Source: Limosilactobacillus coleohominis 101-4-CHN
Lineage (GTDB): Bacteria; Bacillota; Bacilli; Lactobacillales; Lactobacillaceae
Reading direction: 5' to 3'
Length of the DNA stretch: 51,656 bases
NCBI RefSeq assembly: GCF_000161935.1
Contig: NZ_GG698806.1
Span: 29,523 to 81,178, forward strand
Both the position numbers and the translations under genes were made by a program. The notes under the pieces are model-generated. The model ran no database searches. It was not told the origin of the DNA and was given only the letters and a program-made list of their open reading frames with translations. Numbering within the stretch: position 1 is the stretch's first letter; each line of letters starts with the position of its first letter. This document shows, piece after piece, positions 45,033-51,656 of this stretch.

Positions 45033-46043
45033 TTAGGCTTCTTCGCCGCCAACCTTAACGATTGCCTTAGAAACCTTACCTAACTTACCACTAACAAAGT
45101 CTTCCACACCGTTTAAGTCTAATTCGTGCGAGAAGAGTGGCAGTGGGTCAACAGTACCAGAAGCCAATAAGGCAATTGAATCTTCAAAAGTGTATGGGTT
45201 AATGAATGCCCCTTGAATAGTTAATTGCTTCTTGAAGACATCGTAAGTGTTTACTGAGAACTTATCATCTGGGTTCCCAACACCAAACATCAGAACTTGT
45301 GCACCCTTGGCTGCGGCGTCTAATGCTTGTTCTTGAGTAGCTGGTAAACCAACTGCTTCAACAACAATGTCAAAGCTGTCTGCAGGAATTTCTTCCTTAG
45401 TAGTGTTAATGGTCTTTACACCAAAATGTTTACGGTTGTTAGCTAATTTGTCATCAGAACGACCAGCTAAAGTAACTTCGTGAATACCACGAGCCTTCAA
45501 AATTTGGGCAAATAATTGACCTTCAAAACCATCACCTAATACTAATGCCTTTTGGTATGGGTGAGTTTCCAATAGGTCAACCCCGTGCATTGCGCAAGAA
45601 ATTGGTTCAACAACGGCTGCGGCCTTTAATGAAACATCATCAGGAATTGGGTAAACAACCTTAGCTGGAGCAGTGAAGTATTCTTCAAAACCACCATCAC
45701 GAGTAACACCGACTGCATCCAAGTGTTCACACAATTCTGGACGTTGCGTCCGGCAGTATTCACATTGACCACAGTAGATGTTAGGGTCAACAGTTACCCG
45801 GTCACCTGGTTTAACGTTCGTAACGGCTGCACCAACTTTGGTAACCACCCCTGAGTTTTCATGACCTAAAACGATTGGTGGAACAGCTGATGCTGAACCT
45901 GGTAATCCAGCATAAAGTGCCTTATCAGTTCCACAAATACCTGCATAGGCAGTGTGAACCAAGACTTCATCTGGCTTAATTTCAGGAACTTCGTAGTCTT
46001 CAACCTTAAGTTCTTTCTTACCTTCTAAAACTAATGCCTTCAT
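45033..46043 (-). CDS. Zinc-dependent alcohol/polyol dehydrogenase (MDR superfamily)
   Basis: A 336-residue medium-chain dehydrogenase. Catalytic zinc ligands are Cys37 (AGICGTD) and His61-Glu62 (GHE); the structural zinc site is Cys91, Cys94, Cys97 and Cys105. The Rossmann fold follows near KALVLGDGFEG. The PISCAMHGVDLL segment is typical of sorbitol/butanediol/threonine-type members. The nucleotide-binding loop GDGFEG deviates from the usual GxGxxG, so the exact cofactor is uncertain. Substrate unknown. It is monocistronic between its own leader and a terminator. Confidence 0.9.
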   Translation of the reverse strand: MKALVLEGKKELKVEDYEVPEIKPDEVLVHTAYAGICGTDKALYAGLPGSASAVPPIVLGHENSGVVTKVGAAVTNVKPGDRVTVDPNIYCGQCEYCRTQRPELCEHLDAVGVTRDGGFEEYFTAPAKVVYPIPDDVSLKAAAVVEPISCAMHGVDLLETHPYQKALVLGDGFEGQLFAQILKARGIHEVTLAGRSDDKLANNRKHFGVKTINTTKEEIPADSFDIVVEAVGLPATQEQALDAAAKGAQVLMFGVGNPDDKFSVNTYDVFKKQLTIQGAFINPYTFEDSIALLASGTVDPLPLFSHELDLNGVEDFVSGKLGKVSKAIVKVGGEEA

Positions 46044-46254
46044 TAGTAATACCTCTCTTGTGAATAGTTTAATTTACTCCGTCAGTATACGAAAAAACGG
46101 TCTCAATTGTCAAACGATTATCATAACTTCTCCTAATTAATTCTCATCAAAAATCATCATTTCAAAATTGAATTAGCAAGTGGATCCCAAAATTCCGAAA
46201 AAGCCCGGTGATATTGCCCAAAAATCGGCATTTTCCATTGCGTTACTTTATTTT

Positions 46255-46268
46255 TTATGCTAACCTAA
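46255..46268. promoter_or_regulatory. MntR/DtxR-like element upstream of mntH
   Basis: On the minus strand, TTAGGTTAGCATAA matches 13 of 14 bases of the left part of the DtxR-family consensus TTAGGTTAGCCTAACC. It lies about 75 bp before mntH; TATGCTAA is repeated inverted as TTAGCATA at 46313-46320. Binding is inferred. Confidence 0.45.
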
Positions 46269-46342
46269 CAAAGGTGTTCAAATAGATTAATATTTAATGT
46301 GGACATACTTTATTAGCATACGAAAGAAAGGAAGGATTTGGC

Positions 46343-47923
46343 GTGGCAAACACAAAAAATCAACACCGTAAACATAAATTGATTGAATATGCGAACGGTA
46401 AATCTCTTGAGGAAATCAATGGTACCGTTGAAGTTCCTCATGGCAAAGGTTTTTGGCGGACCTTATTCGCCTACTCAGGACCCGGCGCACTAGTTGCCGT
46501 TGGTTATATGGATCCTGGTAACTGGTCAACATCTATTACCGGTGGTCAAAGCTTCCAATATACATTAATGACGACCATCCTGATTTCAAGTTTGATTGCG
46601 ATGTTACTGCAAAACATGGCGGCTAAACTTGGTATCGTAAGTCAAATGGACCTCGCGCAGGCCATTCGGGCTCGTACAGGGAAGGCCTTAGGAGTTCTCC
46701 TCTGGATCATGACCGAGTTTGCCATTATGGCAACGGATATTGCAGAAGTTATTGGGGCGGCAATTGCATTGAACTTGTTATTCCATATTCCATTAGTCCC
46801 AGCGGTTTTCATTACGGTTCTTGACGTATTAGTCCTTTTACTGTTAACCAAGATCGGTTTCCGGAAAATCGAAGCGATTGTTGCTTGTTTAATTTTGGTA
46901 ATTCTCTTTGTCTTCGCCTATGAAGTTGCCCTTTCTAAACCAGTTTGGGGTAGCGCCTTCATGGGATTGATCCCTTCTGAAAAGGCGATTGCCAAGGGAC
47001 CAATTGTTGGTGGAATTTCACCATTAACGGGTTCCCTGGGGATCATCGGGGCTACGGTTATGCCACATAACCTGTACCTTCACTCCGCAATTTCACAAAC
47101 TCGGAAGCTGGACCACACAAATGTTGATGATATTCGTCAAACGGTCCGCTTCTCAATGTGGGATTCCAACATTCAATTAAGTCTGGCCTTTGTAGTCAAC
47201 GCCTTGCTTTTAATCATGGGGGTTGCGGTATTCAAGAGTGGCGCCGTTGAAGATAGTTCATTCTTCGGTCTGTACGACGCTCTGAACAACACTTCCATGT
47301 TAAGTAACCCAATCTTAATTGGTGTTGCCAAGTCTGGAATTCTTTCAACTCTATTTGCGGTCGCCCTCTTGGCTTCCGGTCAAAACTCCACCATTACTGG
47401 GACCTTAACTGGTCAAGTTATCATGGAAGGATTTGTCCACATGAAGATGCCATTATGGGCACGGCGGTTAATTACCCGTTTGATTTCCGTTATTCCTGTC
47501 TTGGTCTGTGTCGCCTTGACCGCTCGGGAATCAGAAAACCAACAACACACCGCATTAAACTTGCTGATGGAAAACTCACAAGTCTTCCTGGCATTTGCTC
47601 TACCATTCTCCATGCTGCCACTATTATTAATGACCAATAGTGAAACAGAAATGGGTGAATTCCGGAATCATGTGATTACCCGGATTTTGGGATGGATTTC
47701 CGTCTTAGCATTAACGTTCTTAAACCTTTACAACCTTCCACAAACTTATGAAGGTTTTGGAATTTGGAACAAAGCGACCTCAGATACATTGGCATGGATT
47801 ACGATTGTTATCATCCTTGCCCTGCTGATTTGGACTTGTGTTGAAATGGTCATTGGTGACCGGCGCTTTGCCGCAGAACACAAGAAGCACACTTGGAAAA
47901 CTAAGCCAGCAGAAGAAAATTAA
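46343..47923 (+). CDS. mntH: Nramp-family divalent metal transporter MntH
   Basis: A 526-residue, 11-12 helix Nramp protein for proton-coupled Mn2+ (possibly Fe2+) uptake. The metal-binding motif MDPGNW (Asp57, Asn60) in helix 1 and MPHNLYLHS in helix 6 are intact. The start is GTG after GAAAGGAAGG. Manganese accumulation protects lactobacilli from superoxide; ahpC lies next, though each gene has its own promoter and terminator. A DtxR/MntR-like element upstream suggests repression by manganese. Confidence 0.95.
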   Translation: MANTKNQHRKHKLIEYANGKSLEEINGTVEVPHGKGFWRTLFAYSGPGALVAVGYMDPGNWSTSITGGQSFQYTLMTTILISSLIAMLLQNMAAKLGIVSQMDLAQAIRARTGKALGVLLWIMTEFAIMATDIAEVIGAAIALNLLFHIPLVPAVFITVLDVLVLLLLTKIGFRKIEAIVACLILVILFVFAYEVALSKPVWGSAFMGLIPSEKAIAKGPIVGGISPLTGSLGIIGATVMPHNLYLHSAISQTRKLDHTNVDDIRQTVRFSMWDSNIQLSLAFVVNALLLIMGVAVFKSGAVEDSSFFGLYDALNNTSMLSNPILIGVAKSGILSTLFAVALLASGQNSTITGTLTGQVIMEGFVHMKMPLWARRLITRLISVIPVLVCVALTARESENQQHTALNLLMENSQVFLAFALPFSMLPLLLMTNSETEMGEFRNHVITRILGWISVLALTFLNLYNLPQTYEGFGIWNKATSDTLAWITIVIILALLIWTCVEMVIGDRRFAAEHKKHTWKTKPAEEN

Positions 47924-47930
47924 TTATACT

Positions 47931-47958
47931 AAAGTCATGGTTTTTACCATGACTTTTT
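47931..47958 (+). terminator. Terminator after mntH
   Basis: AAAGTCATGG pairs with CCATGACTTT around TTTTTA, followed by TTTATTTT. Confidence 0.9.
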
Positions 47959-48020
47959 ATTTTAGAAAATTTCTATTCTAGTCAATGATGTTTGCAAACT
48001 ACTTCAATTCCGAATTAAAG

Positions 48021-48074
48021 TTGATTATTGGCTTAGAATGATTATAATAAAGGTGTAAATAAGAATTATTCTAA
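48021..48074 (+). promoter_or_regulatory. ahpC promoter with two PerR-type boxes
   Basis: TTGATT (48021-48026), 16 bp and TATAAT (48043-48048). TTAGAATGATTATAA (48033-48047) matches TTANAATNATTNTAA at all fixed positions and covers the -10. TAAGAATTATTCTAA (48060-48074) is a second, 1-mismatch copy downstream of the start point. Confidence 0.8.
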
Positions 48075-48093
48075 TTTAAAGGAGCGGGGATCA

Positions 48094-48657
48094 ATGAATT
48101 TAGTAAACCAAGAAATTGATGATTTTAAAGTTAATGCTTATTACAATGGTGAATTAACCACCGTGGCAAAGAATGATGTTTTAGGTAAATGGAGCATTTT
48201 CTTCTTCTACCCTGCCGACTTCTCCTTTGTTTGTCCAACCGAATTGGAAGCCTTGCAGGCCCATTATGATGACTTTAAGAACGCCAATGCTGAAATCTAT
48301 TCAATTTCTGAAGATACCGAGTTTGTCCACAAAGCGTGGGCAGATGCTTCACCAAAAATTGCCCAAATCAAATATCACATGTTGGCAGATCCAGCTGGAA
48401 AATTAGCGCGGATGTTTGATGTTCTCAATGAAGAAAGCGGTCAGGCTTACCGAGGTGTCTTCATTGTGGATCCTGATGGCAAAGTTCAATCCGCTACGAT
48501 TAATAACATGGGAATCGGTCGGAGTGCCGATGAAATTTTACGGACCCTGCAAGCAGCACAGTTTGTACGTCAGCACGGTGATCAGGTATGCCCAGTCAAT
48601 TGGCATCCTGGTGATGAAACTTTGAAACCTGGCCTAGACTTAGTCGGTAAACTTTAA
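48094..48657 (+). CDS. ahpC: Peroxiredoxin AhpC
   Basis: A 187-residue typical 2-Cys peroxiredoxin that reduces H2O2 and organic peroxides. The peroxidatic site is FYPADFSFVCPTE with Cys47; the resolving Cys166 lies in GDQVCPVNWHPG. The reductase ahpF is not the next gene; it may be elsewhere, or a thioredoxin-type donor may be used. AAGGAGCGGGG precedes the ATG. Two PerR-type boxes at the promoter suggest induction by peroxide. Confidence 0.96.
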   Translation: MNLVNQEIDDFKVNAYYNGELTTVAKNDVLGKWSIFFFYPADFSFVCPTELEALQAHYDDFKNANAEIYSISEDTEFVHKAWADASPKIAQIKYHMLADPAGKLARMFDVLNEESGQAYRGVFIVDPDGKVQSATINNMGIGRSADEILRTLQAAQFVRQHGDQVCPVNWHPGDETLKPGLDLVGKL

Positions 48658-48671
48658 AATTTTGGAAGAAA

Positions 48672-48702
48672 CGATAACGAATTATTTTTCGTTATCGTTT
48701 TT
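48672..48702 (+). terminator. Terminator after ahpC
   Basis: CGATAACGA pairs with TCGTTATCG around an 8-nt loop, followed by T5. Confidence 0.88.
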
Positions 48703-48813
48703 ATCATTTTATTAACAATCTGCTGGAGTTGGGTATCGTTACGCGGTTAATGGTATAATGTCAGAAAGAATCCTTGGTATCGGCATTTGCCGAACCAAAT
48801 TGAGGTGAGAGAA

Positions 48814-49485
48814 TTGGATAATAATAACAATCACGACCAAGAAAAACATTTAAGTCGCGTTGAATTATACGACACCCCGAAAAGTCGGAAAAAACCTAAA
48901 CGCAGTTTATTTAGCCGCAAAAGTAAGCAAGCTAACGCCACTGGTCCAATCAGTGATACCCAGGCTGAAAGCAATGTCAATCGCACTAGCCGAACTAACC
49001 TTAAAAAAGCTGGACAACCAAAGCGACCGAAAAAACCACGTGGTAAAAAGAACGGACGGATTTACAAGATTGTTCTTGGCATTCTATTAGGGATTTTGGC
49101 AATCATGATTATCATCTTTGCCATCCGGCAGCAAAATCCGGTAAACAACGACACCGATACCACGGTTTCATCATCAAGTTCTTCGAGTTCTTCTCATAAG
49201 CGTCACCACCGTCGTCATCGTTCTTCATCGATTGATGATGATGATAATCAAGCTACTTATGAGATCCAAACGCCACGATCAAATACCACCACGACAACCG
49301 GTGGCAATAATCAGACGAACCAAAATAGTGCTTCGCAGAACACGAATGACAACCAGCAATCAAACACGAATCAGCAACAAAATAGTCAGCAAAGCAATAA
49401 TGGCGCTAATACTAATAATGGTGGTTCTAATAATAACGGTGGTCAATCTAATACCAGTACTAACAATGGCACAACCAACCAATAA
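48814..49485 (+). CDS. Single-pass membrane protein with long disordered tail
   Basis: A 223-residue protein: a strongly basic cytoplasmic N terminus (about 1-80, Lys/Arg/Pro-rich), one membrane helix (IVLGILLGILAIMIIIFAI, ~85-105), then a Ser run, His/Arg patch, DDDD, and an extracytoplasmic Asn/Gln/Ser/Thr-rich tail with NNG repeats. The start is TTG after GAGGTGAG; no ATG fits. No catalytic domain or wall anchor is visible. It sits between ahpC and the thrS T-box leader and may be a surface or envelope-organising protein; function unknown. Confidence 0.78.
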   Translation: MDNNNNHDQEKHLSRVELYDTPKSRKKPKRSLFSRKSKQANATGPISDTQAESNVNRTSRTNLKKAGQPKRPKKPRGKKNGRIYKIVLGILLGILAIMIIIFAIRQQNPVNNDTDTTVSSSSSSSSSHKRHHRRHRSSSIDDDDNQATYEIQTPRSNTTTTTGGNNQTNQNSASQNTNDNQQSNTNQQQNSQQSNNGANTNNGGSNNNGGQSNTSTNNGTTNQ

Positions 49486-49510
49486 ATATTAGAAAATTTT
49501 CATTTTATCC

Positions 49511-49539
49511 TTGACACTAAAATTTGACTCGCATATAAT
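49511..49539 (+). promoter_or_regulatory. Consensus promoter of the thrS leader
   Basis: TTGACA (49511-49516), 17 bp and TATAAT (49534-49539): a perfect sigma-A promoter. Transcription should begin near 49546. Confidence 0.85.
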
Positions 49540-49545
49540 CAGCAG

Positions 49546-49790
49546 TAATTAAAGGACAAGCCCTATTACCTCCCTATCCAGAGAGTGATTCATTAGTGGA
49601 AGAATCATTAGTGATGGTAATGGCGGTACCACCTTTATAACTACCCTCCGAAATAAGGAGGAGCGGGTCGTGTCCGTTACCACACCTTTGAGAGAATATT
49701 ATTAGATATTCTGAAGATGGGTGGAACCACGCTGATTATGTTAACCAACGTCCCTAGGATCGTTAATTCGGTCCTGGGGACGTTTTTTAT
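49546..49790 (+). ncRNA. T-box riboswitch upstream of thrS
   Basis: A tRNA-sensing leader. The T-box sequence TGGAACCACG (49722-49731, inside GGGTGGAACCACG) would pair with the acceptor end of uncharged tRNA. The terminator is AACGTCCC/GGGACGTT (49747-49754, 49777-49784) plus an inner AGGA/TCCT, ending in T6. The specifier is probably the Thr codon ACC at 49679-49681 (before ACACCTTTGAGAG); another ACC occurs in GGTACCACC near 49626. Uncharged tRNA-Thr would favour antitermination and thrS expression. Confidence 0.92.
49747..49788 (+). terminator. T-box-controlled intrinsic terminator
   Basis: AACGTCCC pairs with GGGACGTT, with an interior AGGA/TCCT pairing and a T-run (49783-49788). It is conditional on the T-box. 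Confidence 0.9.
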
Positions 49791-49811
49791 TTACACAAAG
49801 GAGAGATTTAG

Positions 49812-51617
49812 ATGGCACAAGTTGCAGTAATGTCACCAAACGGTGAAGTTAATAAAATCGATAAGGACTCAGCAGAAAGTGCTGCAGCCCTTCGTCAAAT
49901 GGCTGCTTTGATGTTAAAGGCAGTATTGGCGGACAAGTATGATGGTATTCGTTTAGGCGATGCCGTTGCCGAAGATGACCAATTCTGGGTTGATTCTGAC
50001 AAGGATGACCAACAAGTTTCCGCAGACGAACTGGAAGGCTTAGAAGCTGATATTAAGAAGCTGGCTAAGAACGACGCTAAGGTTGAATTCGTTGAACGTG
50101 ACGTCAACGACGCCCTCGCTGACGTTAAGAATGACAAGTTCTCAACCGAACTCATCAACGACCATGCTAAAAATGGTAAGGTCGCAATGTACAATCTTGG
50201 CAACGCCTATGCTGTTGCTGAAGCACCAATTCTGGTTTATGGTGACGTGGTTAAAAACTTCAAGTTGCTTTCCGTTGCTGGTGCATACTGGAAGGGCATG
50301 TCATCCAACCCAATGCTTCAACGGATTTACGGGACTGCTTTCTATAAGAAGGATGACCTGGCAGAAGATCTTAAGAAGCGTCAAGAAGCTAAGGAACGTG
50401 ACCACCGGGTAATTGGTAATCAATTGGATCTCTTCTTCGTTGATCCAAAAGTTGGTGCTGGTTTGCCATACTGGCTGCCAAAGGGTGCTGCAATTCGGCG
50501 GACAATCGAACGTTACATCATTGATCGTGAAGTTGCAGACGGTTACGAACATGTTTACACTCCAGTATTAATGAACCTGGATGCCTACAAGACTTCTGGT
50601 CACTGGGAACACTACCGTGACGACATGTTCCCACCAATGGACATGGGTGACGGTGAAATGCTTGAATTACGGCCAATGAACTGTCCAAGCCATATTCAGG
50701 TTTACAAGCACCACCTTCGTTCATACCGTGACCTGCCATTACGGATTGCCGAATTAGGGATGATGCACCGTTACGAAAAGTCTGGTGCCCTTTCCGGGTT
50801 ACAACGAGTGCGTGAAATGACGTTGAATGACGGTCACACTTTCGTCGCTCTTGATCAAATTCGTTCAGAATTCGCCAAGATTTTGAAGTTAATCATGAGT
50901 GTCTACAAAGACTTTGACATTACTGATTACAGCTTCCGACTTTCATTACGTGATCCAAAGAACGTCAAGAAGTATTATGCTAACGATGAGATGTGGGAAA
51001 AGTCCCAATCCATGTTGAAGCAAGCCATGGATGACTTAAGCCTCGACTACTACGAAGCCGAAGGTGAAGCTGCATTCTACGGTCCAAAGCTGGATATTCA
51101 AACTAAGACGGCCCTTGGCAACGACGAAACGATGTCCACAATCCAACTGGACTTCATGCTCCCAGAACGGTTTGGCCTGACTTATGTTGGTAAAGATGGT
51201 CAAGAACACATGCCAGTTATGATTCACCGTGGGGTAGTTGGAACTATGGAACGGTTCGTTGCCTACCTGACCGAAATTTACAAGGGTGCCTTCCCTACTT
51301 GGTTAGCTCCTGAACAAGTCCACATTATCCCAGTTTCAGACGACAAGCATGGTGATTACGCTGACCAACTTGGTGCCGAATTACGTGCCGCTAAGATTCG
51401 GGTTAACGTCGACCACCGGAACGAAAAGATGGGTTACAAGATTCGGGAAGCCCAAACGCAAAAGGTTCCGTACACGCTGGTTGTTGGGGACGATGAAATG
51501 GCTAACGGTTCCGTTTCTGTTCGAAAATACGGTGAAAAGGAACAAAATAGCATGAGCAAGCAAGACTTTATGGATGAATTACTTGCTGACATCGCTTCTT
51601 ACTCCCGCGCTAAATAA
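49812..51617 (+). CDS. thrS: Threonyl-tRNA synthetase lacking TGS domain and editing residues
   Basis: A class II synthetase that charges tRNA-Thr. The catalytic core is complete: motif 2 region [20 protein letters not shown], zinc ligands Cys291 (NCPSH), His342 (DGHTF) and His472 (MIHRG), and the C-terminal anticodon-binding domain from about residue 500. It is 601 residues, roughly 40 shorter than usual, and begins directly in the N2 region: no TGS domain is visible. The N2 editing domain is recognisable by the flanking [20 protein letters not shown], but its active-site residues appear lost: HxxxH corresponds to Q29-M-A-A-L33, and CxxxH to A136-E-A-P-I140. A T-box leader controls it. GGAGAG precedes the ATG. 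Confidence 0.93.
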   Translation: MAQVAVMSPNGEVNKIDKDSAESAAALRQMAALMLKAVLADKYDGIRLGDAVAEDDQFWVDSDKDDQQVSADELEGLEADIKKLAKNDAKVEFVERDVNDALADVKNDKFSTELINDHAKNGKVAMYNLGNAYAVAEAPILVYGDVVKNFKLLSVAGAYWKGMSSNPMLQRIYGTAFYKKDDLAEDLKKRQEAKERDHRVIGNQLDLFFVDPKVGAGLPYWLPKGAAIRRTIERYIIDREVADGYEHVYTPVLMNLDAYKTSGHWEHYRDDMFPPMDMGDGEMLELRPMNCPSHIQVYKHHLRSYRDLPLRIAELGMMHRYEKSGALSGLQRVREMTLNDGHTFVALDQIRSEFAKILKLIMSVYKDFDITDYSFRLSLRDPKNVKKYYANDEMWEKSQSMLKQAMDDLSLDYYEAEGEAAFYGPKLDIQTKTALGNDETMSTIQLDFMLPERFGLTYVGKDGQEHMPVMIHRGVVGTMERFVAYLTEIYKGAFPTWLAPEQVHIIPVSDDKHGDYADQLGAELRAAKIRVNVDHRNEKMGYKIREAQTQKVPYTLVVGDDEMANGSVSVRKYGEKEQNSMSKQDFMDELLADIASYSRAK

Positions 51618-51656
51618 TATTCGCTTTACTTGATAACAACAAAACCGGCCTCATGA

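Noticed and set aside
49160-49480. Possible CRISPR or microsatellite array
   Set aside because: The repetition comes from Ser, Asn and Gln codons in a disordered protein; units are irregular and lack spacers.

Overview
The window looks like chromosomal DNA of a heterofermentative lactic acid bacterium, most likely a Limosilactobacillus (L. reuteri/mucosae/vaginalis group). The reasons are a two-subunit LacL/LacM beta-galactosidase in a galK-galT-galR-lacL-lacM cluster, a 485-residue sucrose phosphorylase paired with an MFS importer, LPQTG and KxYKxGKxW-type surface proteins, and a T-box-controlled thrS. The genus is inferred from gene content; the species cannot be fixed by eye. I found no rRNA or tRNA gene, prophage, insertion sequence or CRISPR array.

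Layout. 1-6.7 kb: a giant LPQTG mucus-adhesin-type gene (minus strand) split into two reading frames by an exact 10-bp tandem duplication. 6.7-13.3 kb: the gal/lac cluster (minus), with a GalR-type operator at the galK promoter and a cre box before lacL. A perfect 16-bp parS palindrome lies at 13381-13396. 13.4-16.0 kb: a plus-strand operon (SGNH esterase, tyrosine-phosphatase-like protein, PEBP-family protein, small protein). 16.0-18.4 kb: a polar amino acid (probably cystine) ABC importer. 18.8-21.7 kb: a 2-hydroxyacid dehydrogenase with a Gre factor, then an OFA-type MFS transporter. 21.7-25 kb: an XRE membrane regulator, a macrodomain protein and PepO. 25-28.3 kb: an operon of DNA glycosylase, MoxR-type AAA ATPase, VWA protein and small protein. 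28.3-31.9 kb: DUF488 protein, two orphan proteins, NnrE, EF-P and small proteins. 31.9-35.7 kb: sucrose phosphorylase module. 36.0-38.0 kb: GH73/five-LysM cell wall hydrolase. 38.1-40.5 kb: ArsR-type regulator, ArgR, APC amino acid permease. 40.6-45.0 kb: a TetR-permease-ATPase-MacB operon that matches hrtRBA heme efflux. 45.0-51.6 kb: zinc alcohol dehydrogenase, MntH, AhpC, a disordered membrane protein and T-box/thrS.

How it fits together. Lactose is hydrolysed by LacLM and the galactose enters the Leloir pathway through GalK/GalT; sucrose is imported intact and phosphorolysed. MntH, AhpC (two PerR-type boxes) and the Hrt-like exporter form a metal, peroxide and heme defence group. The adhesin and the LysM hydrolase serve the cell surface; both have long AT-rich leaders with TTTGATAAA motifs.

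The most notable points are a threonyl-tRNA synthetase that lacks the TGS domain and all four recognisable editing-site residues, the adhesin frame switch, the parS site, the paired HrtR-type operators, and a MoxR/VWA operon whose zincin motif reads HQALH instead of HEALH.
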